Positions 8,435 to 16,755 of a stretch of 64,000 bases of DNA are shown in pieces. Both the position numbers and the translations under genes were made by a program. Every line of letters starts with the position of its first letter. The stretch's first letter is position 1. The notes under the pieces were generated by a model, which saw nothing but the letters and a program-made list of their open reading frames with translations, was not told the DNA's origin and did no database searches. Source of the stretch: an uncultured Modestobacter sp. (GTDB lineage Bacteria; Actinomycetota; Actinomycetes; Mycobacteriales; Geodermatophilaceae); assembly GCF_947486615.1 (NCBI RefSeq), contig NZ_CANKUD010000001.1, forward strand, positions 496,001 to 560,000, in the 5' to 3' direction.

Positions 8435-8827
8435 ATGGAGCACTTCACCATCGCCACCGTCGCCGAGCAGAGCGCCGACTTCCGTCGGGTGCTGTGGACC
8501 GGCGAGCACACCCAGCTGGTGATCATGACGATCCCGCCGGGCGGGGAGATCGGCGAGGAGGTGCACGAGGTCGACCAGATCCTCACCTTCGTCAGCGGGA
8601 CCGCCAAGGCCAAGGTCGGCGGCCAGGAGAAGAAGGTCGCCCAGGGCGACCTGGTCGTGGTCCCGGCCGGGAAGAAGCACAACTTCGTCAACGACGGGGT
8701 CAACCCGCTGGTGCTCTACACCGTCTACGGCCCGCCGGAGCACGCCGACAAGGCGGTGCACAAGACCAAGGAGGAGGCCGACGCCCTCGAGGAGGCCGGC
8801 AAGGACGAGCCGCCGACCTCCGACTGA
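8435..8827 (+). CDS. Small cupin-domain protein
   Basis: A 130-residue protein consisting of one cupin barrel (about residues 25-105) and a Lys/Glu-rich tail. Motif 1 is GGEIGEEVHEVDQILTFVSG and motif 2 GDLVVVPAGKKHNFVN; His and Glu residues in both could bind one metal ion. ATG at 8435 has GAGGAGG upstream. Cupins of this size are sugar isomerase-like or stress-associated and the substrate cannot be read. The DyP peroxidase gene follows 40 bp downstream on the same strand, so co-transcription is likely. Confidence 0.88.
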   Translation: MEHFTIATVAEQSADFRRVLWTGEHTQLVIMTIPPGGEIGEEVHEVDQILTFVSGTAKAKVGGQEKKVAQGDLVVVPAGKKHNFVNDGVNPLVLYTVYGPPEHADKAVHKTKEEADALEEAGKDEPPTSD

Positions 8828-8867
8828 CAGCAGCGCCACGAGGTCGACGGGCAGGGCGTCGGGCAGG

Positions 8868-9788
8868 GTGTCGGGCGTGAGCTCGCAGCCCGGCATCTAC
8901 GCCCTCGGCACCCCCGAGCACTGCTACCTGGAGCTCGACCTCGAGCCCGGCCGCACCGCGGAGGACCTCGTCCGCGGGGTGGCCGGGCTCACCGGGCCGC
9001 TGTCGTCGACCGGCGGGGTCAACCTCGTCGTCGGCTTCCGTCCCGAGCTCTGGGCCTCGGTCGCTCCCGCCGACTCCCCGGCCGACGCGGCCGGGTTCGC
9101 CGAGGACGTCGTCGGCGCCGGGCGCTACCGGATGCCCGCCACCCAGCACGACGCCTGGGTGTGGGTCGCCGGCGGCAACCGGACGGCGGTGTTCGACAAC
9201 GCCCGCGCGGTGCTGGCCGCGCTGTCCGGGACAGCCGCCGTGGCCACCGAGGTCACCGGCTGGCTGTACCGGCACGACCGCGACCTGACCGGCTTCGTCG
9301 ACGGCACGGAGAACCCCTCGCTGCTGACCGCCGCCCGCGTGGCTGCCGTGCCCGACGGGGCGCCCGGCGCCGGGGCGAGCATCGTGCTCTACCAGGTGTG
9401 GCGGCACGACAGCGCGACCTGGGAGTCGCTCGGCACGTACGGCCAGGAGATGAACATGGGCCGCACCAAGCCCGACAGCGTGGAGCTGCCCGCCGATGTG
9501 ATGCTGCCCAGCGCGCACGTCGCCCGCACCACCCTGGAGGTGGACGGCGAGGAGAAGCAGGTCTTCCGGCGCAACGTCGCCTACGGCGGCGTCACCGACC
9601 ACGGGACGGCGTTCGTCGGCTTCGCCCAGGACCGCTGGCGGCTGCACGAGATGCTCCGCCGGATGGCCGGGGCGACCGACGGCATCCGGGACGGGCTCAC
9701 CAGCTACCTCACGCCGCTGAGCGGGGCGTACTACACGTGCCCGTCGGTCGACGCGCTCGCCCGATTCGCCCCGCAGGAGGGGGACTGA
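8868..9788 (+). CDS. Dyp-type heme peroxidase (class B, YfeX-like)
   Basis: A 306-residue protein with the DyP signature GFVDGTENP (residues 142-150), whose Asp is the distal catalytic acid. The likely proximal heme ligand is His217 in PSAHVARTTLEVDG, followed by VFRRNVAYG and DHGTAFVGFAQD. DyP enzymes oxidise dyes, lignin fragments or heme with peroxide. No encapsulin gene or cargo-loading C-terminal tag is visible; the protein ends RFAPQEGD. GTG at 8868 is used, with GTG at 8877 a close alternative. Sits between a cupin and a zinc-ribbon gene. Confidence 0.93.
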   Translation: MSGVSSQPGIYALGTPEHCYLELDLEPGRTAEDLVRGVAGLTGPLSSTGGVNLVVGFRPELWASVAPADSPADAAGFAEDVVGAGRYRMPATQHDAWVWVAGGNRTAVFDNARAVLAALSGTAAVATEVTGWLYRHDRDLTGFVDGTENPSLLTAARVAAVPDGAPGAGASIVLYQVWRHDSATWESLGTYGQEMNMGRTKPDSVELPADVMLPSAHVARTTLEVDGEEKQVFRRNVAYGGVTDHGTAFVGFAQDRWRLHEMLRRMAGATDGIRDGLTSYLTPLSGAYYTCPSVDALARFAPQEGD

Positions 9789-9793
9789 CCGCG

Positions 9794-9940
9794 GTGGACC
9801 AGGAACCCGACCGCTCCCCGCCCGAGCCGGAGGGTGGCGACCCGGCGTGCTGGCTGGACCAGGTGTGCCCCGTCTGCGGCCGGCTGACCGAGCGAACGGC
9901 GGACGGCCGGTGCGCAGCGTGCGGCGAGATCTGGGACTGA
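9794..9940 (+). CDS. 48-residue zinc-ribbon protein
   Basis: A small gene starting at GTG five bases after the DyP stop, with AGGAGG inside the end of the DyP gene. The protein has an acidic Pro-rich N-terminus and two knuckles, CPVCGRL and CAACGEIWD, spaced like a rubredoxin-type or ribbon zinc site. Four cysteines in 17 residues argue for a real zinc or iron site. No homologue is recognised. Tight coupling to the DyP peroxidase suggests a partner or a redox/metal role (inference). Confidence 0.7.
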   Translation: MDQEPDRSPPEPEGGDPACWLDQVCPVCGRLTERTADGRCAACGEIWD

Positions 9941-9949
9941 GCTCCCAGG

Positions 9950-9972
9950 GTTGGGACACCTCCGTCGGGTAG
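9950..9972 (+). promoter_or_regulatory. Candidate SigB/SigF-type promoter upstream of poxB
   Basis: GTTG (9950-9953) and GGGTAG (9967-9972) are 13 bases apart, close to the general-stress consensus GTTT-N12 to 15-GGGTAT. The leader to the poxB start is 40 nt with GAGGAG at its end. A SigF-type factor is encoded at 54433-55425. The match is imperfect in both boxes. Confidence 0.4.
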
Positions 9973-10011
9973 GAGGGCAGTGAACGACCACCGCCGAGCT
10001 GAGGAGTCCCC

Positions 10012-11748
10012 ATGGCCCACCCCACCGTTGCCCGGCAGCTCGTCGAGATGCTCCGGGACGCCGGCGTCGAACGGATCTACGGGGTGGTGGGCGACAGCCT
10101 GAACCCGATCGTCGACGCCGTCCGGCACACCGACGGGATCGAGTGGGTGCACGTCGCCAACGAGGAGGGCGGCGCGTTCGCCGCCGCGGCCGAGGCGCAG
10201 GTCACCGGGAAGCTCGCTGTTTGCGCGGGCTCGTGCGGGCCGGGCAACACGCACCTGGTGCAGGGCCTGTTCGACGCGCACCGCAGCGGCGCGCCGGTGC
10301 TGGCGATCGCCTCGCACATCCAGTCCCAGGAGATCGGGATGGCGTTCTTCCAGGAGACCCATCCCGAGCGGATGTTCCAGGAGTGCTCGCACTGGTGCGA
10401 GGTGGTCACCCCGAAGCAGATGCCGCACAACCTGCGGGTGGCGATCCAGACCGCGATCGGCAGTCGCGGCGTCTCGGTCGTCGTGCTGCCCGGTGACCTG
10501 GCCGCGGAGGAGTCCGGGGGGCCGACCGTGCCCAGCGCGATGGTGTCCGCGCCCTCCCCGGTGCGGCCGCCGGCCGAGCAGGTGCAGGCGCTGGCGGACG
10601 CGATCAACGCCGCGGGCACGGTCACGCTGTTCTGCGGTGCCGGGTGCGCGGGCGCGCACGACGAGGTGATGGAGCTGGCCGGGCACGTGCTGGCGCCGGT
10701 GGGGCACGCGCTGGGCGGCAAGGAGGTCATCCAGTACGACAACCCCTACGACGTCGGGATGAGCGGGTTGCTCGGCTACGGGGCCGCGCACAAGGCGACG
10801 CACGAGGCCGACCTGCTGGTGCTGCTGGGCACGGACTTCCCCTACGTCAACTTCCTGCCGCAGGCACGGACGGTGCAGGTGGACGCCGACGCCGCACACC
10901 TGGGCCGGCGCACCCCGATCGAGGTGGCCGTGCACGGGGACGTCGGGGAGACCATCCGGGCGCTGCTGCCGCTGTTGCAGCGCAAGACCGACCGCAGCTT
11001 CCTGGACCAGATGCTGGGCGAGCACGCCGAGTCGCTGGAGAAGGTGGTGGACGCCTACACGGACCGGGTGGAGAAGATGCGCCCGATCCACCCCGAGTAC
11101 GTGGCCGCGCAGCTGGACGACCTGGCTGCGGACGACGCCGTGTTCACCGTCGACACGGGGATGTGCAACGTGTGGGCGGCGCGCTACCTGACCCCGAACG
11201 GACGGCGACGGGTGATCGGTTCGTTCCGGCACGGGTCGATGGCGAACGCGCTGCCGCACGCGGTGGGCGCGCAGTTCGCCGACCGCGGCCGGCAGGTGGT
11301 GTCGATGTCCGGGGACGGCGGGCTGGCGATGCTGCTCGGTGAGCTGATCACGGTGCGGCTGCACCGGCTGCCGGTGAAGATCGTGCTGTTCAACAACGCC
11401 TCGCTGGGCATGGTGAAGCTGGAGATGCTGGTCGACGGCATCCCGGACTTCGAGACCGACCACGAGCCGACGGACTTCGCCGCGATCGCGGCGGCGGTGG
11501 GCATCCCGTCGATGCGGGTGGAGGACCCGGCCGCGGTGCGGGACACGCTGGCCGAGGGACTCTCCCGGCCGGGGCCGGTGCTGATGGAGTTCGTGACCGA
11601 CGCGAACGCGCTGTCCATCCCGCCGGCGATCACCGGTGAGCAGATCCGCGGGTTCGCAACCTCGGCGTCGAAGATGGTGCTGGGCGGCGGCGTCGGCAAG
11701 ATGATCGACCTGGCGCGCGCCAACCTGCGCAACGTGCCCCGCCCTTGA
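10012..11748 (+). CDS. poxB: Pyruvate dehydrogenase (quinone), PoxB-type ThDP enzyme
   Basis: A 578-residue thiamine-diphosphate enzyme with the three-domain layout of pyruvate oxidases: Pyr domain with catalytic Glu in HVANEEGGAFAAAAEAQ, FAD/central domain, and PP domain with the metal/ThDP motif SMSGDGGLAMLLGE (about 431-444) and VLFNNASLG. PoxB oxidises pyruvate to acetate and CO2 and passes electrons to quinone at the membrane, mainly in stationary phase. The usual C-terminal membrane-binding tail is only weakly seen (VGKMIDLARANLRNVPRP). ATG follows GAGGAGTCCCC. A SigF-like promoter lies upstream. Confidence 0.92.
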   Translation: MAHPTVARQLVEMLRDAGVERIYGVVGDSLNPIVDAVRHTDGIEWVHVANEEGGAFAAAAEAQVTGKLAVCAGSCGPGNTHLVQGLFDAHRSGAPVLAIASHIQSQEIGMAFFQETHPERMFQECSHWCEVVTPKQMPHNLRVAIQTAIGSRGVSVVVLPGDLAAEESGGPTVPSAMVSAPSPVRPPAEQVQALADAINAAGTVTLFCGAGCAGAHDEVMELAGHVLAPVGHALGGKEVIQYDNPYDVGMSGLLGYGAAHKATHEADLLVLLGTDFPYVNFLPQARTVQVDADAAHLGRRTPIEVAVHGDVGETIRALLPLLQRKTDRSFLDQMLGEHAESLEKVVDAYTDRVEKMRPIHPEYVAAQLDDLAADDAVFTVDTGMCNVWAARYLTPNGRRRVIGSFRHGSMANALPHAVGAQFADRGRQVVSMSGDGGLAMLLGELITVRLHRLPVKIVLFNNASLGMVKLEMLVDGIPDFETDHEPTDFAAIAAAVGIPSMRVEDPAAVRDTLAEGLSRPGPVLMEFVTDANALSIPPAITGEQIRGFATSASKMVLGGGVGKMIDLARANLRNVPRP

Positions 11749-11848
11749 GACGAGCGCCCGCAGTCGGCGCCGGCTGCGGCGCCGGGTCCGGCAGCCAACA
11801 CGTAGGGCCGGCACTGACCCCGATGGCCCGGAGGCCGCCGGTGGCGAC

Positions 11849-12142
11849 TCAGGCGGCCGAGCTCCGGGCGATCGGGGTGCCGTACCAGCTGGTCAGCAGG
11901 TGCGCGCGGACCGATCCGGGCAGCGCACCCCAGCGGAGCAGCGCGGCGCGGGCCGGGAGGGCGCTCGCCGCGGCCAGCTGGCCGAGCTCACGCACCCGCT
12001 CCGGTCGCGGGCTGTGCGGACCACGGTCGTGCAGCCCGGCAGCCAGCTGACTGTCGAACGCGGCGAGGATGTCGGCCTGGTGCGCCGAGTCGAACCACTG
12101 CGGGCTCCGCGACGAGCCCTCTGCCAGGTGATGACGGGTCAC
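11849..12142 (-). CDS. Small protein of unknown function
   Basis: A 97-residue Ala/Arg-rich protein, mostly predicted helical, starting at GTG 12142 (VTRHHLAEGSSRSPQWFD). No domain is recognised. It converges with poxB, 100 bp away, and is downstream of the DUF222-HNH gene on the same strand. Coding-strand codon character is moderate and the ribosome-binding site weak, so this is a tentative gene. Confidence 0.45.
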   Translation of the reverse strand: MTRHHLAEGSSRSPQWFDSAHQADILAAFDSQLAAGLHDRGPHSPRPERVRELGQLAAASALPARAALLRWGALPGSVRAHLLTSWYGTPIARSSAA

Positions 12143-12313
12143 GCTGCTCTTATCGGCAGAGGCTGACCCCGCTGCGACTCGACGGCAGCCCCAGCCGGCC
12201 GATCGCCACACCAGTCACACCCGCATCGTTGGTCTCGACGGTGACAGGTGCTGTCGACTGCTCGGAGCCCCGACCGGGCCGAAGGACCGTGTCGGCAGCC
12301 TGCGGCGAGCCGG

Positions 12314-14101
12314 TCAGAACGGTGGCGGGTCGTCGGCGTCCGGTGGTGTCCCGGTGCCGATCAGCTGGGCGAGGGCGGGGAGTCGGAGGCCGGGTGGCCG
12401 GGTGGTGCGGGTGACACCGGAGGGCGTGGTGACGTGCAGGGTGCCGTCGGGGGTCATCCGGTACCGCCAGCCCGGGGCGTGGGTCTTGAGCCGGTGGTGG
12501 CGGCGGCACAGGCAGCACAGGTTGGTGCAGTCGGTGGCGCCGCCGTCGCGGTGGGCACACACGTGGTCCAGGTCCGTGCGGGCGGCCGGCCGGCGGCAGC
12601 CGGGATGCCGACAGGTGCGGTCGCGGGCCTGGACGAACCGGCGCTGCGCCGGCGTGGGCGTGTACCGGTCCACTGGTGGTGGACGGTCCAGCACGGCGCA
12701 CCCGCAGTCGGTGCCCGTCGCCGTTGGGCTGGCCGCGCCGACTCCAGGTCCTGGACCGAGTCTCCTGCCCCGATCGATGAGCGGATCCGTGGTCGATGGC
12801 GGCGGGTGGGCGGGGCAGCCGCGGCGGACCAGCCGTTCGAGTTCTGGGCGGCTGACGGTCGCGCGGAGTGCGCCGGTGACCGGATCGACCAGCGAGATGC
12901 CCAAGGTGCCACCGGCCGGGGCCTGCAACCCACCCGGACAGAGCGCGTCCAGCTGCTCGAGCAGTTCCCGCAGCTGGGCGGCGGTGATAGGCGCCCCATC
13001 TACCGTCGCAGCATCCGCATCGTCGTAGGCGGCCGGGCCGGCATACGCAGCCGTGCCACCGGGCGCAATCGTGCCGCCGGGCGCAATCGTGCCGCCAGGC
13101 GCAGTCGGGCCGGCGGGCGCAGTCGGGCCGGCGGGCGCAGTCGGGCCGCCAGACGCAGTCGGGCCGGTGGGGAGCCCTGGCAGGGGCGCGAGGACGGTCA
13201 GGTGCGCGGTGACCGGTTCCCGGGATGTGTCCCAGGGGCGCAGGATCAGATCCGCCATCACCTGGGTGCGCAGCTGCCCGACCGGCCGCGCGTCACCGTC
13301 GGCCTTCGCCATCCGGGCGTAGCAGTCCACCGCCTCGCGGCATGCCGCGGCCACCGGAGCCGGCAGCGTCGCGGTCAGCTCCGACATCCCGTCCGGGAGC
13401 CCGCGCACCACCACGTCGGCCAGCCGCTCGGCCTTCTTCCGCCGCCGATCCGCCGCCGCCTCATCCACCGCGATCAACGCCGCCGCCGCCCGCTCCTGCA
13501 GCCGACGCGGGGTCTCCCCCGCCCGCGCCCATCCCAGCGCCTGCGCCTCCACCTCCGCCACCACACCCGGCGCGACCACCCCACCGGCATCCACCGACTG
13601 CCCACCCAACGCCTTGACGATCGCATTCGCCCGCGGCGGGTCGATCAACGAATCGGCCAACGCAGCCCACGTCGCCGGCAGCTCGCGCACCAGCACCAGC
13701 GACCGCTCAGCCAGCACCGTCGCCGCCGTCCGCGACACCCCGCCGATCACGGCCAGCTCATCGGCAAGGAACTCGCTCACCCCCACCGGCACCCGATCCG
13801 GCACCCAGCCCGCCACCCCGTGCCCGGGCTCCTCCTCGGTCAGATCCGACTCCACCGGACGACGGCGGGCCAACTCCGCCACCACCGCCGCCTCATACGC
13901 CGCCAACTGCGCCCGCACGTCCCCGATCGAGGCCAGCTCATCAGCCAGACCAGCGTCAGAGAACCCCGCCGGCTCCAACACCTCCGACAACCGGCTCCGA
14001 CGCCGCGTCACCCCCGGCGGCAATGGTGGCAACGAAGCCGGCGCCGACCGGCGGGCACGCGACACCGTCACCCCCACCCCGAACCCACCGGCCTCGAACA
14101 C
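12314..14101 (-). CDS. DUF222 / HNH endonuclease (13E12 repeat family)
   Basis: A 595-residue protein. An N-terminal DUF222 helical domain (about 40-290) is followed by a low-complexity linker and a C-terminal HNH nuclease motif (about 505-550: [17 protein letters not shown], then NLCCLCRRHHRLKTH). This is the actinobacterial 13E12 family, usually present in several copies per genome and associated with mobile repeats in mycobacteria. The linker is an expanded hexapeptide repeat (GPTAPA/GGTIAP). GTG start, no clear ribosome-binding site. Cutting activity is likely from motifs but the biological role is not established. Confidence 0.88.
   Translation of the reverse strand: MFEAGGFGVGVTVSRARRSAPASLPPLPPGVTRRRSRLSEVLEPAGFSDAGLADELASIGDVRAQLAAYEAAVVAELARRRPVESDLTEEEPGHGVAGWVPDRVPVGVSEFLADELAVIGGVSRTAATVLAERSLVLVRELPATWAALADSLIDPPRANAIVKALGGQSVDAGGVVAPGVVAEVEAQALGWARAGETPRRLQERAAAALIAVDEAAADRRRKKAERLADVVVRGLPDGMSELTATLPAPVAAACREAVDCYARMAKADGDARPVGQLRTQVMADLILRPWDTSREPVTAHLTVLAPLPGLPTGPTASGGPTAPAGPTAPAGPTAPGGTIAPGGTIAPGGTAAYAGPAAYDDADAATVDGAPITAAQLRELLEQLDALCPGGLQAPAGGTLGISLVDPVTGALRATVSRPELERLVRRGCPAHPPPSTTDPLIDRGRRLGPGPGVGAASPTATGTDCGCAVLDRPPPVDRYTPTPAQRRFVQARDRTCRHPGCRRPAARTDLDHVCAHRDGGATDCTNLCCLCRRHHRLKTHAPGWRYRMTPDGTLHVTTPSGVTRTTRPPGLRLPALAQLIGTGTPPDADDPPPF
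13050..13165 (-). repeat. 18-bp tandem repeat in DUF222-HNH linker
   Basis: About six to eight degenerate 18-nt units, plus-strand core GCAGTCGGGCCGGCGGGC, encode PTAPAG-type hexapeptides between the DUF222 and HNH domains. Unit length is a multiple of three, so expansion changes only linker length. Confidence 0.85.
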
Positions 14102-14408
14102 ACCCCGAACCTACGACCGGGGTACGACAGTTTCCGCAGCTCATCGCGGCAGTCCGAGCTCGCGCTCCGGATGCTCCCCGCTGAGACGGCGCCGGGCATC
14201 GGCCCCTCCCGACCGACGGGAGGTTCGACCCTCCCGCAGCATCGTCGGCAGGCCGGGGACAGCAGCTCGTGAACGCGGCCCGCTGCCCAACGCCACCGCC
14301 GCATCGACGACGCCGCCGGCCACCCCGCAGGGAGCACACGCCCTTCCGGCGACGACCTCCCACTCAGGCGACGACCGTTCGGCTGGGTCGACGACCGGGC
14401 GAGCCCGT

Positions 14409-14495
14409 GTCCCGGCCAGACGGCGTCCCGGCCAGACGGCGTCCCGGCCAGACGGCGTCCCGGCCAGACGGCGTCCCGGCCAGGCGGCGTCCCGA
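14409..14495. repeat. 16-bp tandem repeat array, family 1
   Basis: Five head-to-tail copies of GTCCCGGCCAGACGGC (14409-14488; the fifth has one substitution) plus a partial sixth. The 16-bp period rules out conserved coding in any one frame. The array lies in the 712-bp region between two divergent genes. Confidence 0.95.
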
Positions 14496-14601
14496 GGGTG
14501 TGCGTGCGAATCGCCACTGACGAGGTGACCAGCCGGCGAGGACGACCGCCCAGAGTGGACAGCCGGGCTGAACGTGCAGACAGCCCAACCGGCCGACATC
14601 C

Positions 14602-14737
14602 CGACAAGACGACATCGAGACAAGACGACCTCCCGCCTTCTCGACAAGACGACTTCCCGAGAAGGCGCCCCCCGCCGTCCCGACAAGACGACCTGCCGAC
14701 AAGACGACCTCCCGACAAGGCGACATGCCGACATGTC
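14602..14737. repeat. 16-bp repeat array, family 2 (GACAAGACGACCTCCC)
   Basis: Six units: 14602-14617, 14618-14633, 14642-14657, 14681-14696, 14697-14712 and 14713-14728, most at least 13/16 identical to GACAAGACGACCTCCC. They are partly abutting and partly separated by 8- and 23-nt inserts, with a decayed partial unit at the end. Aligned in register, this unit shares 12 of 16 positions with family 1 at 14409-14495. Confidence 0.92.
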
Positions 14738-14813
14738 CACAAGGCGACCAGACGTGGGACTCCCCACCGTCGGCCGAGACGTCGCCCCCGTCGGCCTCCG
14801 ACAGACTGCAGCC

Positions 14814-15236
14814 GTGTCCTCTGCCCAGGGCTACGGCCCCGACCACGCCACCGCCTTCGGCCTCAGCCCGCACCACGTCATGCTCGCCATCCCGGCCGGC
14901 AGCGAGGACAGGTGCCGCGCGTTCTGGGTCGACCTCCTCGGCCTGGTCGAGCTGCCCAAGCCGCCGGTCCTCGCCGCGCGGGGTGGCCTCTGGGTCCGCG
15001 GCGACGCCCTCGAGCTGCACCTCGGCGTGGAGGCGGACTTCCGCCCGGCCAGGAAGGCCCATCCGGGCATCCGGGTGACCGGCCTCGACCGGCTGGCCGC
15101 GGTGCTCACCGGCGCCGGCGTCGAGGTCAGCTGGGACACCGAGGGCTTCCCCGGCCACCGCCGCTGCTACGCCGACGACCCGGTCGGCAACCGGCTGGAG
15201 TTCATCGAGCGCGACCCCACGGTGCCCACCTGGTGA
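14814..15236 (+). CDS. VOC (glyoxalase/dioxygenase fold) protein
   Basis: A 140-residue protein with one pair of beta-alpha-beta-beta-beta modules: HHVMLAIPAGSEDRCRAFW...LGL in the first and RRCYADDPVGNRLEFIE, the typical closing YxxDPxGNxxEFxE motif, in the second. His (HHVML), His (LELHLG) and Glu (LEFIE) could form the metal site. Members include glyoxalase-, fosfomycin-resistance- and dioxygenase-like enzymes; the substrate is not known. GTG at 14814 is used; upstream in-frame sequence is repeat. It converges with the SDR gene. Confidence 0.88.
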   Translation: MSSAQGYGPDHATAFGLSPHHVMLAIPAGSEDRCRAFWVDLLGLVELPKPPVLAARGGLWVRGDALELHLGVEADFRPARKAHPGIRVTGLDRLAAVLTGAGVEVSWDTEGFPGHRRCYADDPVGNRLEFIERDPTVPTW

Positions 15237-15237
15237 G

Positions 15238-16014
15238 TCAGAGCCCGCCGGCCACCCGCAGCACCGCGCCCGTGCAGTAGGCCGCCTCGTCGCCGAGCAG
15301 CCAGGCGATCGCCGGGGCGATCTCCGCCGGTTCCCCCGGGCGCCCCATCGGCACCCGGGCGGTCACCCGGTCGAGCCGGCCGGCGTCCCCGGCTCCGGCG
15401 TGGATGCCGGTGCGCACGAGGCCGGGGGCGACGGCGTTGACCCGCACCCCGTCGTCGGCGAGCTCCTTGGCCAGCCCGACGGTCAGCGCGTCCACCCCGG
15501 CCTTGGCGGCCGCGTAGTGCACGTACTCGTGCGCCGACCCGAGCGTCGCGGCGCTGGAGGAGACGGTGACGATCGCCCCGCCGGGCCCGCCGCGGCGCCG
15601 CGACATCAGCTGCGCCGCCCGCCGGACGCACAGCACGACGCCCAGCAGGTTGACGTCCAGCACCTGACGGACGACGTCGACCGGGGTGTCGGCGAGGTCG
15701 CCGAGGTGCGCGGTCAGCCCGGCGTTGGCGACCAGCCCGGTCACCGGGCCGAGGTCGGCCGCTGCGGCGAAGAGCGCGTCGACGTCCCCCGGGTCGACGA
15801 CATCGGCGCGCACGGCGACCGCCCGCACGCCGAGGTCGCGCGCGGCGGCGGCCACCTCCGTGGCCTCGACCCGGCCCGACCGGTAGCCGACGACCAGGTC
15901 GTGGCCCTGCCGGGCGAGGTGGACGGCGGTGGCCGCACCGATGCCGCGGCTGCCGCCGGTCACCACGGTGACCGGTCGGGACGGCGTGGACGGCGCGGTC
16001 TGCGGGGTGGACAC
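15238..16014 (-). CDS. Short-chain dehydrogenase/reductase
   Basis: A 258-residue classical SDR: cofactor motif TGGSRGIG (about 20-27), NAG in VANAGLT, Ser in VTVSSSAA, the catalytic YxxxK in YVHYAAAKAG, and a C-terminal CTGAVLRVAGGL. Arg residues after the first beta strand (GYRSGR) suggest NADPH preference. Looks like a FabG-type 3-oxoacyl reductase or general ketone reductase; specificity cannot be told. Convergent with the VOC gene (one-base gap) and divergent from the next gene. Confidence 0.92.
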   Translation of the reverse strand: MSTPQTAPSTPSRPVTVVTGGSRGIGAATAVHLARQGHDLVVGYRSGRVEATEVAAAARDLGVRAVAVRADVVDPGDVDALFAAAADLGPVTGLVANAGLTAHLGDLADTPVDVVRQVLDVNLLGVVLCVRRAAQLMSRRRGGPGGAIVTVSSSAATLGSAHEYVHYAAAKAGVDALTVGLAKELADDGVRVNAVAPGLVRTGIHAGAGDAGRLDRVTARVPMGRPGEPAEIAPAIAWLLGDEAAYCTGAVLRVAGGL

Positions 16015-16074
16015 GCGGTGATCCTGCCGCGCCGCGCCCCCGGACCGTCACCCCCGCCCGGCAGACTGCCCGAC

Positions 16075-16671
16075 GTGGACAACAGCCCCGAGGCCGCCTT
16101 CCGGCGACTGCAGCCGCTGCTGGTCGAGGTGCGCGACGCGCTGCTCGGCGGCCTGACCGTCAGCCGGGAGATCCACGCGACGCACGGCTGGCAGCCGGCA
16201 GCCGACCGGCACCTGGACCACCAGCTGGTCCGCCGGGAGGCGATGGAGCGGCTGCGCCCCTACGCCGAGCACGACGACCACCCGTTCGGCACGCAGCTGG
16301 AGCTGCTCGACCCGGGCAACGAGAACCTCGGGCTGCCGATGAGCGGGCTGATCCTGCGCACCCCCACCGAGGTGCTCCGGGTCTGGCACTCCGACGACGG
16401 TGAGCTGCCGGCTGCCGACACCCAGGGCCTGCGCGATTTCTACCGGCAGGCGCCGGTCGCCCAGCAGCGCCTGCAGCTGGCGATCGACGGCGCCCCCGAC
16501 CTGCGCCGGCGGGACCACCTGGCGCTGCTGTGGGCCGATGCCCGCACGCCCGGCCGGGAACCGGAACTGGTCCGGTTCGACCTCGTCCGTCCGCGCGACT
16601 GGGCCGGGCGCCGGGTGGAGGTCGACTGGCGGGTGGGCCTGCTCGACCTGCTCGGCCGGCGCGCGGCCTGA
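16075..16671 (+). CDS. Conserved hypothetical protein
   Basis: A 198-residue soluble protein with Trp-, Leu- and Asp-rich stretches and no recognised domain. The C-terminal half has WADARTPGREPELVRFDL and a Trp-containing ending. GTG at 16075 is assigned without a clear ribosome-binding site, 60 bp from the divergent SDR start. Coding character is strong throughout. Function unknown. Confidence 0.75.
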   Translation: MDNSPEAAFRRLQPLLVEVRDALLGGLTVSREIHATHGWQPAADRHLDHQLVRREAMERLRPYAEHDDHPFGTQLELLDPGNENLGLPMSGLILRTPTEVLRVWHSDDGELPAADTQGLRDFYRQAPVAQQRLQLAIDGAPDLRRRDHLALLWADARTPGREPELVRFDLVRPRDWAGRRVEVDWRVGLLDLLGRRAA

Positions 16672-16755
16672 CCGTGGCGCACCGGCCACCGCCCGCGACA
16701 CCCCGACGGGCCCCCCGGGCGGCGCGACCGTGACCCCGGACACCACAATGGCCCG

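Larger units (their letters stand above)
14102..14813. other. 712-bp divergent intergenic region carrying repeats
   Basis: Lies between the DUF222-HNH gene (minus) and the VOC gene (plus). Apart from the two 16-bp repeat arrays no gene, RNA or promoter is convincing. Frames across it translate to repetitive Arg/Ser/Pro or Val/Leu/Ser strings that cycle through frames with the 16-nt period. 14102-14408 is ordinary GC-rich sequence with nothing identified. Confidence 0.7.

Noticed and set aside
14602-14737. Possible CRISPR array (repeated 16-mers)
   Set aside because: Units are tandem or irregularly spaced with 8- and 23-nt inserts, lack unique spacers of constant length, and no cas gene is present.
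14498-14813. Open frames reading through the repeat arrays upstream of the VOC gene
   Set aside because: The 16-nt period shifts the frame at every unit, so the peptides are low-complexity artefacts; the VOC start is at 14814.
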